This document shows positions 18,363-26,804 of a stretch of DNA of 64,000 bases, piece by piece; within the stretch, counting starts at the first letter, position 1; each line of letters starts with the position of its first letter. A model generated the notes under the pieces. The model worked only from the letters and a program-made list of their open reading frames with translations, searched no databases and was not told the origin of the DNA. Both the position numbers and the translations under genes were made by a program. Origin of the DNA: Bog-159 sp035308525 (lineage in GTDB: Bacteria; Acidobacteriota; Terriglobia; Bryobacterales; Bryobacteraceae); NCBI GenBank assembly GCA_035308525.1, contig DATGGM010000299.1, positions 30,303 through 94,302 of the forward strand, read 5' to 3'.

Positions 18363-19499
18363 TCACTTCTCTGCTTTCCGATGCGTCTCCAATCCTGGGT
18401 CCCAAATCGTCGCGTCAATCTGGCGTTCGTGATCAGGGGCGTCGTTGAAGTAGTATACGGTGACAACCTTCCCATCCGGCCGCTGCACGCTGCGTGTATA
18501 GCCGAGGTCCCAACAGCCCCCGTCATTACGCAGAATGATTTCGCCACTCCAAGTTTTGCCCCCGTCGGAGCTGAGTCGCGCACGTATTCCGTACGGAGCG
18601 GAGCGCCGGCCGTAAGTCAAGGCGAGACGGCCATCCTGGAGACGCAGCAGGCTCGGCGGATTCTCCGTATCTGGAGCCGGCCTGCCCACATACGCCCACG
18701 TCTTGGCATCGTCGTCGGACCGGTACAGATCAATCCAGTTCTGATATCGCACAGCCGTGAGAATGGCTTGAGACGGCAGCCGCACCGAGGACGGCATGAT
18801 GGCGTAATCTGGGCCTTCCGGCTCCGGCGTGACGAAAGAAACAAAGCTCCAAGTCTTGCCTCCATCCCGGGTCCGAAAGCAAATCACGCGCCCTTCATGT
18901 CCATTTGATTTTGCCGCCGTCAGAAACACGGTCAAATCGGATGGGCCATTCACGAGGTAGTCGGTTCGAGCGGCAATTCCCTTTTGACCGAACACGGGAA
19001 CCCGGAACGGGCCTTGCCAACTCTTGCCGCGGTTCAGCGAACAATAGAAACGGGAGGGGCCGATATCAACGTCCGCCATCCGGAACGTCATCACGAAATC
19101 CGGATTTGTGAACTCGAATCCACCTGGACAGTCCTGCACCGGCTTTCCTCCAGTCTCGGTAGGAACTCCCGCAACCTTCGTCCCGGGCGGAGCCAGTAGA
19201 CCGAGCGGCTTCTCGATCTGCCATGTCTCGCCGCCATCCAGGCTGCGCGCCAATAGGTGTTCGGCCGGCTTCTGGTAGTCGATCGAGTGCTCGTGTTCAC
19301 CTGGCTTCCGAAAGTGGAGGTAGCCAGCTTCGAATCCAACCACAATCTCGTTGCCCCACGACCAGATGCCATGGTTCGCCGGCCATCCAGCAAACCTGCC
19401 GGGCTGTTTGTAAACCTCGACCGTGAGCTCAGCAGCGAACATCGTGATTGCGCTCAACAGGAAAGCAACACCCACGATTTTCCAGCCTAACCTGTTCAC
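18363..19499 (-). CDS. secreted sialidase / BNR-repeat protein
   Basis: 378 residues from GTG 19499, which follows a GGAGG site; the frame also reaches 19517. A signal peptide (KIVGVAFLLSAITMFA) is followed by a six-bladed propeller pattern with Asp boxes SLDGGETW, SLNRGKSW, TRDGGKTW and SSDGGKTW. The fold is that of GH33 sialidases and related exo-hydrolases; the arginine triad cannot be assigned with certainty. It is head-to-head with a broken sodium:solute symporter, which suggests a former sugar or sialic-acid uptake locus. Confidence 0.8.
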   Translation of the reverse strand: MNRLGWKIVGVAFLLSAITMFAAELTVEVYKQPGRFAGWPANHGIWSWGNEIVVGFEAGYLHFRKPGEHEHSIDYQKPAEHLLARSLDGGETWQIEKPLGLLAPPGTKVAGVPTETGGKPVQDCPGGFEFTNPDFVMTFRMADVDIGPSRFYCSLNRGKSWQGPFRVPVFGQKGIAARTDYLVNGPSDLTVFLTAAKSNGHEGRVICFRTRDGGKTWSFVSFVTPEPEGPDYAIMPSSVRLPSQAILTAVRYQNWIDLYRSDDDAKTWAYVGRPAPDTENPPSLLRLQDGRLALTYGRRSAPYGIRARLSSDGGKTWSGEIILRNDGGCWDLGYTRSVQRPDGKVVTVYYFNDAPDHERQIDATIWDPGLETHRKAEK

Positions 19500-19523
19500 A
19501 TTGCCCTCCAGTGTCACAAACTT

Positions 19524-19940
19524 GCCGAAACAGTCCCAGCTTACACCCGTCCCTGGAAGCTCTACCCGAACGTCAACAGTAGTCTGGTCAGTGATCGGCT
19601 TCCCGTCGGGCTTCGTAGGCTGGTACTGGCCGGACTCATCGCCATCCTGATGTCATCGATGAGCGCCTGTTACAACGCCAGCGCCACGCTTGTTGTCCGC
19701 GACTTTTCATGCGCTGGAAGCCGGGGCTTTCGGATCGGGAGCAGGTCGCCATCGGGCGCAGAGTCACTGTTCTGATGGCCGCGCTCGGTGTACTGGCGGC
19801 TCCTTGGGTTGGACTCTCGGTCACCATCCGGCATTTACCTGCAGATGATCTCTGCGTATCGGGGCGTACCTCTCGGCGCGGTGATTTTCGTCGGCTTGCT
19901 GTGTGCGGCGCATCACTGTCTATGGTTGTCAGATCGTCGG
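19524..19940 (+). pseudogene. sodium:solute symporter (SSS family) fragment with frameshifts
   Basis: Three frames together give the typical late part of an SSS transporter: LPVGLRRLVLAGLIAILMSS, MSACYNASATLVVRDF, then after a frameshift near 19705 MRWKPGLSDREQVAIGRR and VTVLMAALGVLAAPWVGLS, then after another near 19830 YLQMISAYRGVPLGAVIFVG. The N-terminal half is absent: the 5' side runs into the start region of the sialidase gene. It is not functional. Confidence 0.8.
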
Positions 19941-20276
19941 CCGGGGGGACCTGGGCCTGGGCCCGTGCCAGCCAAAACCATTCGGCCGGCAGAGTAAATA
20001 ATGACGCCAAAGATCTTCTCGTCATAAGTCACGACCGCGACAGCAGCCAGCCTATTAGAATACAAGATTTCTCCGGTCGCACAATTGGCTGTCTCGGGTA
20101 ACGTGCCAAGTGCCTCAAGGCGGCCACGTTGTGCCATCGGCGGGCGATCGCGGGCACTGCTGCCGTGCCACTCTTCAGCGAATGCCGCCTCGCGCGCCTG
20201 GATCTCTACCGATGGCTGGTGCGATGGAGTCCGCAATTCCAATTCTAGCGAGGGAAAGGGCGCCCGGTCTTTTTGT
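19941..20276. other. stretch without a recognisable gene
   Basis: A minus-strand frame of 109 codons (19913-20242) covers most of it but has no motif or ribosome site and overlaps the symporter fragment. I see no RNA gene or repeat here. Confidence 0.35.
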
Positions 20277-20657
20277 TTAGGCGCCTAAGGCTAACACTTG
20301 CGGCTCCCGCTGTACGAGCTGGGGCCCACGAAAGGGCTGAAAGCGGTACCCCATGCCAACGATGGTTTCGATGTACTTGCCGCTGTGCTCGCCGAGCTTC
20401 CTTCGCAGCCGGAGAATGTGCACGTCCAGCGTGCGCGTGCGGATCTGGTTGTTGTAGCCCCACACACGCAGCAGCAGCGTCTCGCGGGTCACCAAGTCGC
20501 CGGCATGCTGAATCAGCAATGCCAGCAGGTCGTATTCTTTGCGGGTAAGTGTTAGGGGCTCGCTGTCCAGCAGCGCTGTTTTATTCCCGAAATCCACGTC
20601 CAGGTGCTGGTCATGATAGCGTTGCTCATGCGCGGTACTAATCTGAAGCGGCTTCAT
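20277..20657 (-). CDS. stand-alone OmpR/PhoB-type winged-helix DNA-binding protein
   Basis: 126 residues, ATG with an AAAGGAGA ribosome site. Residues about 30-110 form the C-terminal effector domain of OmpR-type response regulators: LTLTRKEYDLLALLIQHAGD, VTRETLLLRVWGY, TRTLDVHILRLRRKLGE and IETIVGMGYRF. There is no receiver domain and no room for one, so it is a receiver-less regulator or a truncated gene kept in frame. It sits 150 bases downstream of tatC on the same strand. Target genes are unknown. Confidence 0.82.
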   Translation of the reverse strand: MKPLQISTAHEQRYHDQHLDVDFGNKTALLDSEPLTLTRKEYDLLALLIQHAGDLVTRETLLLRVWGYNNQIRTRTLDVHILRLRRKLGEHSGKYIETIVGMGYRFQPFRGPQLVQREPQVLALGA

Positions 20658-20806
20658 CGAAAGGTCTCCTTTTTGGCGTATCGCCTACAATAATGTTATG
20701 GTGAGCGGTAGCTGGGGTGGTTTGGTTTTTGTAAAACTCTTGCAAAAGGTGTGAACGGATGATTTGAAGCCGGGGCGCTGTGGCAGATCCGTCCTCATCG
20801 TCTGTC

Positions 20807-21805
20807 CTACCGCATCAGAAAAGGCCAGTGCGAGACTGGATGCAGCTTATAGTGTATAGCGGCAAGATAGACTATCGCACCAAAGGCCACGAGCACAATC
20901 CCCGCGATTGTCAATACCTTGACCCACGGAAACCGGCGGCCTTCGCGCTTCAGTACCAAAAGGTATCCGGCGAAGACGCCGACATAGAACAACAAGCACA
21001 TGGGTAGGGCAAACAACAGCATATTAACCGCGTCGGGGGTAGGGGTGACGATGGCGGCGATGACGAAGATACTCAGGATTGCATAACGGCTGTGCTTCAC
21101 AAGGAACGCCGGCCTGACGATGCGAAGTAACGTCAGGACGAAGATTAGAATGGGCATTTCGAAGGTGAGTGCCACTCCGAGCGTCACGTTAACGAATAGA
21201 TCGAAGTATTCGTTGATGGACACCGTCGGATCGACGTAGTTTCCTGCGCCGATGCCTAATAGAAATGTGAGAGCGAAACGGAAGGCCACAAAATATGCGA
21301 ATGCGCCGCCCAGGATGAACAGCCCCGCAGTACAAAGCACGAATGGCACTGCATAACGGCGCTCGCGTTTATAGAGTCCGGGTGAGATAAAAGCCCAAAT
21401 TTGATAGACCACCCAAGGTGCGGCGATAAAAAGGGCACACAGAAAAGGCAGCTTGACCCAGATGACGTTGAACTGCTCCATAGGAGTGATGGCTTTAAGG
21501 GTGGGCGGCTTGATGCCCAGGCGCGTCAAGGCTTCGACGGCGGGGGCGGCGATGAGGCGCCAAATCTGGTTCACGAAGGTCAAGCTGATGGCGCCCGCGA
21601 CAAGCAAACCCAAAACCATCTTTAGGATGCGCGAACGTAGCTCCTGAAGGTGATCGAGGAACGACATGCGGAGCATGCCCTCTTCGCCGCCGCCCGGGAG
21701 ACCTGGGGGCTCAGCCGGAGGTGGCGTCCGGCCCCCTCCGCCGGGGCCAGTGGGGACGACGGTGACGGATCTGTGTGGAATCGCAACTGCCTCTGTTGAA
21801 GTCAT
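20807..21805 (-). CDS. tatC: Sec-independent protein translocase TatC
   Basis: 332 residues, longer than the usual 250-300 because of a proline/glycine-rich N-terminal extension of about 45 residues (GRTPPPAEPPGLPGGGEEG). The core has six membrane segments and the family signatures SFLDHLQELRSRI (which binds the twin-arginine signal), PLEQF-like TPMEQFNV, and a periplasmic loop followed by FEMPILIFVL. Its ATG overlaps the stop of the TatB-like gene. A C-terminal extension of about 30 residues includes one more hydrophobic segment. Confidence 0.95.
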   Translation of the reverse strand: MTSTEAVAIPHRSVTVVPTGPGGGGRTPPPAEPPGLPGGGEEGMLRMSFLDHLQELRSRILKMVLGLLVAGAISLTFVNQIWRLIAAPAVEALTRLGIKPPTLKAITPMEQFNVIWVKLPFLCALFIAAPWVVYQIWAFISPGLYKRERRYAVPFVLCTAGLFILGGAFAYFVAFRFALTFLLGIGAGNYVDPTVSINEYFDLFVNVTLGVALTFEMPILIFVLTLLRIVRPAFLVKHSRYAILSIFVIAAIVTPTPDAVNMLLFALPMCLLFYVGVFAGYLLVLKREGRRFPWVKVLTIAGIVLVAFGAIVYLAAIHYKLHPVSHWPFLMR

Positions 21806-22104
21806 TTTGCACGCGAAAGAACACCAATGTCCGTTTGATGGACAACTACTGTGGAGCTAACGGCATCCGCAGTGGCGTCGTTATCACGCGGATGACCGCT
21901 GTGGATTTCCTCTTGCGGCCGGGTTTCTCGTTCCAGGTTTTGCAATTCCCGACCAAAGCTGGCTTTCATTTCACTCCGGACACGGCGAAAATGGCTAATC
22001 GCCGTTCCCAACATTCTGCCCAACTCGGGTAGTTTCTTCGGACCAAACAGCACTAAGGCGAGCACGAAGATTACAGCCATCTCCGGTAAACCTACGGGAC
22101 CCAT
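21802..22104 (-). CDS. tatB: TatA/TatB-type translocase subunit, probably TatB
   Basis: 100 residues: a short membrane helix (LPEMAVIFVLALVLFGP), the hinge FGPKKLPELGR, an amphipathic helix and a long polar tail. The acidic residue near position 8 and the longer tail suggest TatB, but TatA/B distinction by sequence is weak. The ATG has an AAAGGAG site. The gene overlaps tatC by 4 bases and lies 57 bases after tatA. Confidence 0.88.
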   Translation of the reverse strand: MGPVGLPEMAVIFVLALVLFGPKKLPELGRMLGTAISHFRRVRSEMKASFGRELQNLERETRPQEEIHSGHPRDNDATADAVSSTVVVHQTDIGVLSRAK

Positions 22105-22161
22105 CTGGCTCCTTTCCGCCTAACTTCTTGTCACAGCACAACAGGCGGTGACGAAGGACAA

Positions 22162-22353
22162 TCACGAACTTTGCCTATCCTCGCTAGGCGTGCGAGTCTC
22201 TTCAGGGCCGACAGCTTTAAACGAGTCCTTGAAGTTACGGATACCTTCAGCAAGGCCCTTGCCCAGGGCCGGCAACTTCTGCGGACCAAAAAAGATTATC
22301 GCGATAGCCAGAATCACCAATAGGTGCCTGGGTTGGAGCAGATCTTCAATCAT
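22162..22353 (-). CDS. tatA: TatA-type translocase subunit
   Basis: 63 residues: membrane helix LLVILAIAIIFFGPQKLPAL, hinge, amphipathic helix KGLAEGIRNFKDSFKAV and a short charged tail. This is the pore-forming Tat component. It is the first gene of a tatA-tatB-tatC operon read leftwards. Confidence 0.92.
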   Translation of the reverse strand: MIEDLLQPRHLLVILAIAIIFFGPQKLPALGKGLAEGIRNFKDSFKAVGPEETRTPSEDRQSS

Positions 22354-22492
22354 AACAGTGAGCCTCTCGCCGGCCTTGCCGGACCTTTCGATTTACAAAT
22401 ACACAAACGTCCGCCTTTCAGATTCATCGGCAGACACATGTCTCGAGTGCGGCGCGGCCTCCGTCAGGCCGCACCGCATTCCTCTTCGCCAT

Positions 22493-23581
22493 TTACGCCT
22501 GGCGCTGAGCTGCATCGGCTGCGTGCGCCAGATTCAGCAGCAGTTGGGTGAACTGCGGCGGCTGGCCAATAAAGAGCCCTTCGCCGATGAAGAAGTTGGA
22601 GGCTCCGACTGCATCGATCTGACCCGCAGAGGTTGGCCGGACGACCGCGCAGTGCGGCAAGTTCGGGCTGATGAACTCGCAGGGGACAGGGAAGATCAGA
22701 TTTGTCTGCAGCAAAGGGTTAGGAGTTGCATCGAAATTTGGAAAAACCAACCCATTGGTCGGATCCGTCAAAGGCGCGATGGGAGGCTGCACTCCGTTGC
22801 CTGCAAAGTCCACCCACTCCAGGAAATGGCAAATCTCGTCCCCACCTATACTGAGCAAGATCTTCAAGACCTCGACGTTGGATGCCTTTTGGGCGAGCGT
22901 AGCGTAAAGGCTGGAGCCTCCTTGCTCGATCGATCCAAAGTGGAACGCCGCCGTGTTGGCGATCGCCTGGACGTGCGCGGTGGGGCCGAAGTCGTCGTTG
23001 GTTCTGGGAATCGCCGTAAATTGACCGCCGGCCAACTGCGGGATGGCCTGCTCGAACGTGGCGCCGAAATCTGGATTTGTCGCGCTCCGGTAACGCACGT
23101 ACCAACTGGTGTCCACGATAAGCTCCATGAGATTAGTCAGGCGGCCGATTTGCTGGGCGCCCTTGGCCTGGCTGCTCGGCAAAATGCGAAACGCATCCAA
23201 ATCGACGGGCTCCTGGCCCTTGGCGATCAGGTAGGCGTTCAGAAACGACGCGTGGCTCTGCTCATCCAAGGTATTACTGGAGATATATTGCGACGCATCG
23301 CCGTCGAGATTCTGCAACGCAATCTGGTAGGGGTTCTGATGTCCCTCTGTTACCCCGCCAAGTTCGGCATATTGTTGCCAGAGGTCGGCTTCGATTAGTT
23401 CCGCAGCCGCCAGGAATCTGAGGATCGCCGTGTCGCCGCTCGAAAGTGGGGATCCGGCAAGAGTGGGTATACTGCCGGCCAACAACCGCGAGCCCATGGC
23501 TGCGCCGCCAACCGCCAGTCCCAATTTCATGAATGAACGCCGGTTTGCCGGGCGTTTCGCGTTAGTCAATAGATCTTTCAC
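22493..23581 (-). CDS. Tat-exported ferritin-like domain protein
   Basis: 362 residues from GTG 23581 with an AAGGAGAT ribosome site. The N-terminus carries a Tat signal (NRRSFMKLGLAVGGAAMGSR). The body has helices with Glu/His spacing typical of ferritin-like folds: ELIEADLWQQYAEL, DEQSHASFLNAYL and GDEICHFLEWVDF. Similar acidobacterial proteins are annotated only as ferritin-like. It lies directly upstream of tatABC on the same strand and is probably a Tat client. Metal binding is inferred from the E..H motifs; its redox role is unknown. Confidence 0.82.
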   Translation of the reverse strand: MKDLLTNAKRPANRRSFMKLGLAVGGAAMGSRLLAGSIPTLAGSPLSSGDTAILRFLAAAELIEADLWQQYAELGGVTEGHQNPYQIALQNLDGDASQYISSNTLDEQSHASFLNAYLIAKGQEPVDLDAFRILPSSQAKGAQQIGRLTNLMELIVDTSWYVRYRSATNPDFGATFEQAIPQLAGGQFTAIPRTNDDFGPTAHVQAIANTAAFHFGSIEQGGSSLYATLAQKASNVEVLKILLSIGGDEICHFLEWVDFAGNGVQPPIAPLTDPTNGLVFPNFDATPNPLLQTNLIFPVPCEFISPNLPHCAVVRPTSAGQIDAVGASNFFIGEGLFIGQPPQFTQLLLNLAHAADAAQRQA

Positions 23582-23747
23582 GAGTATCTCCTTGAAGTAA
23601 TTAATACACACTGGATCTTGATTGCGGATTTTACTTACCGGGCGATGCCCTCGTCTCACGATGCCAGTGTTATGTGGTTATTCTCTTTCACTAGGCTAGC
23701 GCGTGATGCTCTATGAATCGTGAACGAGATGTAATAGTTCTGTGAAT

Positions 23748-24422
23748 TCAAGGGCGCCTGCTGTGTGTCTTAACAACCTGCCGACGATCGAGCGACGGAA
23801 TACGATGAGACGCTTCGACGAGGGCTTGACGAACGCGATACAACCTTCCTTTGATCGTGTTCTCTTTCAGTCCTGTCATTTGAGATAACTCAGCTATGGA
23901 AAACCCCTCGACCTCTTTTGCAATAAGCAGCCAGCGGTCGTCTTCCGCGACATCCGACAGTAGGTTATTGATGAGATCCCTTTGCATGGCAGTTCGATCG
24001 GGCGTAGGACGCCAATCGGTAATCTCCACACGCGGTGATTGCACGTCATCGAGAGAATCACCTGAGTAAGTTGTGTTGAACCGATTCTTCCGCAGGAATC
24101 CGTAACATTGATTTACCGTGATGCGGTAGATCCACGCGTATAGAGAGCTGCGACCGGCGAATCGATGGAGGGAGCGATGAACCTTGGCAAAGACTTCCTG
24201 TGTGATGTCATTCGCATCGTCGCGATTGCCCAGGATGCCATAGCAGACGCGGTAGATCCTGGATGCGTAGCGCTCGACGATCTCACGAAAAGCCATCTCG
24301 TCGTGTGCCTGTAGTCGCATAACCAGGTCGACTTCATTGGGGTCACGCTTCTGAGACGGAGTCCCGTTTGGCCAGACGCAAAAGGCGTTGGTATTTGCAG
24401 TTTCAGACGGGGTCGCGTACAT
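23748..24422 (-). CDS. ECF-type RNA polymerase sigma factor
   Basis: 224 residues from ATG 24422. Region 2 is clear (AFREIVERYASRIYRVCYGI, GNRDDANDITQEVFAKVHRS, RSSLYAWIYRITVNQC) and region 4 follows (VEGFSIAELSQMTGLKENTI, KGRLYRVRQAL). No anti-sigma gene is directly adjacent; the nearest, at 26805, is on the other strand and has its own decayed sigma gene. The frame reaches 24560 but the N-terminal part is not sigma-like. It lies upstream of the ferritin-like gene and may control that cluster. Confidence 0.9.
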   Translation of the reverse strand: MYATPSETANTNAFCVWPNGTPSQKRDPNEVDLVMRLQAHDEMAFREIVERYASRIYRVCYGILGNRDDANDITQEVFAKVHRSLHRFAGRSSLYAWIYRITVNQCYGFLRKNRFNTTYSGDSLDDVQSPRVEITDWRPTPDRTAMQRDLINNLLSDVAEDDRWLLIAKEVEGFSIAELSQMTGLKENTIKGRLYRVRQALVEASHRIPSLDRRQVVKTHSRRP

Positions 24423-24561
24423 ATTGCCGCCTTCACTACTCACATGACAGCGGGGCACAAAATGAGCTGCGCGAGGCTCGTTGGCACGTGAGGCCTGGAG
24501 CCGATGGCCGGAGTGCGGCGTCCTAATTGCAAAGGCGGGCCATATAACATGTCGGGGCACC

Positions 24562-24918
24562 TCACCGCACTTCTTTCAAGTACGCGATGATCGCGCTGCG
24601 CTCACTGGCGCTCTCCACATGGAAGGCCATATCACTCTCCGGAACGAGCTTGTCCGGACCGGCCAGCCATTTGTCGAGCGAATCGGTGTCCCAGGTAATG
24701 TGCGAAGTCTTCAGGGCGTCCGAGTAATTAAACGACGCCACAGAGCCTGCGGCCCTGCCGTAAACGCCTGCCAGCCGCGGCCCCTCCTTATCATGATCCA
24801 GCGAATGGCAGCCCGAACACCGTTTTTCGAAAAGGCCCTTGCCATCGCTTGTCTCCGTGCGCGCGGTAATGACCACAACGGCGAATACCGCGGCCAGCAT
24901 TACTGATAATCGTTTCAT
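24562..24918 (-). CDS. secreted class I cytochrome c
   Basis: 118 residues: signal peptide MKRLSVMLAAVFAVVVI, haem motif CSGCH at residues 34-38, GPRLAGVYGR, and a Met ligand in SDMAFHV near residue 98, as in small cytochrome c2/c550 proteins. It would carry electrons in the periplasm. It starts five bases after the metallophosphoesterase gene, so the two form an operon. Confidence 0.9.
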   Translation of the reverse strand: MKRLSVMLAAVFAVVVITARTETSDGKGLFEKRCSGCHSLDHDKEGPRLAGVYGRAAGSVASFNYSDALKTSHITWDTDSLDKWLAGPDKLVPESDMAFHVESASERSAIIAYLKEVR

Positions 24919-24923
24919 TGGAG

Positions 24924-25877
24924 TCAGTTCCCCGCCGCCAGCGGCGAATCCACCACTGCCAGGCTGTGCTTGCGCGCCACATACTGCACGTTCGTAATAC
25001 CGAGCACGCTCCGCAGCCGCTCAGCGGGTACTTTCATCGGGCCTGCCGCCGGCGCGGTTCCGGGCGCCGGTTGCGGAAACGCCGTGGACATCGCCGTATG
25101 GAAAGTCACGTTTCCCTCCACCTTCTGCAAGACCTGATGAATGTGCCCGTTCAAGACTGTCACCGACCCGAAGCGCTTCATATACGTGAGCGCCTGCGCG
25201 CTGTCTTCGGTGCCCCAGCCCCAATCGGGATAGACCGACCACAGCGGGATATGCGCGAACACTACAATTGGCGTGCTGCTGGAGCGCGCCTTGAGGTCGG
25301 CTTCCAGCCATTGGAGCTGATCGGCGCCCAGTTTTCCGAGATGTTCCAGTCCAACCACGTTCACCAGTCCGACGAAGTGCACGCCTTTTTGATCGAAGCT
25401 GTACCAGCCGTTGCCTTTCGTGCTCTTGCCATAGCGTTCCAGATACTGCTTGCCGTCATCCACCGACGTGTCATGCTCCCCGGGCACATAGAAAATCTGG
25501 CTGGTCTTGGCGGACTTCAGCAACTGATCCATGGCGTCGAATTCCGCAGGCTTGGACGTGTGGCTGAGGTCGCCCGTGTGAATGATGAACTCCGGCGCCC
25601 GCGGCAGCGCGTTGATCTTATCTACGGTGGCCTGCAGCGTGCCCGCCACGTCAGGATTTGCCGGCTTGTTGAATCCGATGTGGCTGTCGCTGATTTGCAC
25701 GAAAGTCATCTCGCCTTTGGCCTCTCCGGCGTGGGCCGGCTTCCCGAATGCGCGCGAGGTGAGAACCCCGCCGCCGAGGGTCCATACTACGCCTGTTCCC
25801 GCCCAGGCCATGCATTCGAGGAATCCCCTGCGATTGATTCCGTCGTCGTTGTGGTCGTGAAGAATGAATTTGGACAT
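24924..25877 (-). CDS. Tat-exported calcineurin-like metallophosphoesterase
   Basis: 317 residues from ATG 25877 (GGAG eight bases upstream; the frame continues to 25994). After the Tat signal NRRGFLECMAWAGTG come the five metallophosphoesterase blocks: QISDSHIGF, HTGDLSHTS, YVPGEHD (E in place of the usual N), FAHIPLW and LNGHIHQV. Two metal ions are expected. The asparagine-to-glutamate change in block III (GNHD to GEHD) is known from some phosphoesterase subfamilies. Substrate unknown. Paired with a cytochrome c. Confidence 0.88.
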   Translation of the reverse strand: MSKFILHDHNDDGINRRGFLECMAWAGTGVVWTLGGGVLTSRAFGKPAHAGEAKGEMTFVQISDSHIGFNKPANPDVAGTLQATVDKINALPRAPEFIIHTGDLSHTSKPAEFDAMDQLLKSAKTSQIFYVPGEHDTSVDDGKQYLERYGKSTKGNGWYSFDQKGVHFVGLVNVVGLEHLGKLGADQLQWLEADLKARSSSTPIVVFAHIPLWSVYPDWGWGTEDSAQALTYMKRFGSVTVLNGHIHQVLQKVEGNVTFHTAMSTAFPQPAPGTAPAAGPMKVPAERLRSVLGITNVQYVARKHSLAVVDSPLAAGN

Positions 25878-25986
25878 TTTGCTCTCCACCCCCATGTACT
25901 TCCGTGACGCATCGATTATTCCCGCCCGGTAGACTTTTAAAGTGTAAATTGCACGCGGGAATAAATTGCCGGTGACGGCAGTATTC

Positions 25987-26508
25987 ATGGACATGAAGAA
26001 GATCCTCCTAAAGCGTCCTCACTACGCCATTGCGTGCGCCGGCGTGCTTGCCTTCGGGTCGGCCCTCATCCATCCGTTTGGACCGAAGACCAATTCGGCC
26101 CGGCCGCTGCTCTCCGGCGCCGATGTCGATCCCGCCGTAGTGCGCATCCTGGAAAAGTCCTGTCAGAATTGCCACTCTGAGCGAACCGAATGGCCCTGGT
26201 ATAGTTATGTTGCCCCCATGTCTTGGATGATCGAGAAGGATGTGCACGAGGCCCGCAGCCACATGAACCTATCCCAATGGGACGAGTATGACGCTCAGAA
26301 GCAACATGACCTCCTGGCCGAGCTCGCCGCCGTCGTGCGAAACCGTAGAATGCCGCTCCCACGCTATACTCTCTTGCATCCTGAAGCCAAACCATCTCCC
26401 GACGAATTCGAGCGGATTTATCAATGGACGCGCGCCGAACGGCGGCGTCTGACGTCGCTGGCCTCGGCTCATAGTGCCGCTCCCGCGGATGCAGGCGTTG
26501 CCCGGTAA
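25987..26508 (+). CDS. haem-binding domain protein (single CxxCH)
   Basis: 173 residues from ATG 25987 (25993 also possible). A membrane anchor/signal (HYAIACAGVLAFGSALI) precedes the haem motif CQNCHS at about residue 59, then WPWYSYVAPMSWMIEKDVHE. This order matches the small 'haem_bd' family of periplasmic proteins. It is divergent from the metallophosphoesterase/cytochrome operon and likely functions in the same periplasmic redox context. Confidence 0.85.
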   Translation: MDMKKILLKRPHYAIACAGVLAFGSALIHPFGPKTNSARPLLSGADVDPAVVRILEKSCQNCHSERTEWPWYSYVAPMSWMIEKDVHEARSHMNLSQWDEYDAQKQHDLLAELAAVVRNRRMPLPRYTLLHPEAKPSPDEFERIYQWTRAERRRLTSLASAHSAAPADAGVAR

Positions 26509-26653
26509 TGTGCGCGGCACTCCGGCATGCTATACACGACAAATGATTTCGCACCCCGGCACGATGGGAGGCATCGTCCAGCAAGCCTACACGGTATTGC
26601 GGACCACCGCCAGGAGCCACGGCTGTGCGTCTCCGCCGCGAAAACCGAGAGAT

Positions 26654-26791
26654 TTAGAAATGTCGTACCGGTATATCGCGGAAGTTGCGAGTGCGCCGTC
26701 AAGAAAACTGAAACGCGCGCAGATCGGCACCGTCATGTCCCGGCTATCGCGCGCATGCGCCAAAGATGCAGGATTGCGTGGTAGCGGATGA
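26654..26791 (+). pseudogene. remnant of an ECF sigma factor (region 4)
   Basis: The frame reads LEMSYRYIAEVASAP, then an extra SRKLKRAQ, then IGTVMSRLSRACAKDAG. Apart from the extra residues this is the helix-turn-helix of an ECF sigma factor of the SYRDIAEV.. IGTVMSRLSRAR type. Nothing like region 2 is found between 26509 and 26653. The stop lies 13 bases before the anti-sigma start, the normal position of a sigma partner. Confidence 0.7.
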
Positions 26792-26804
26792 AGGAGGCTT
26801 CCAA

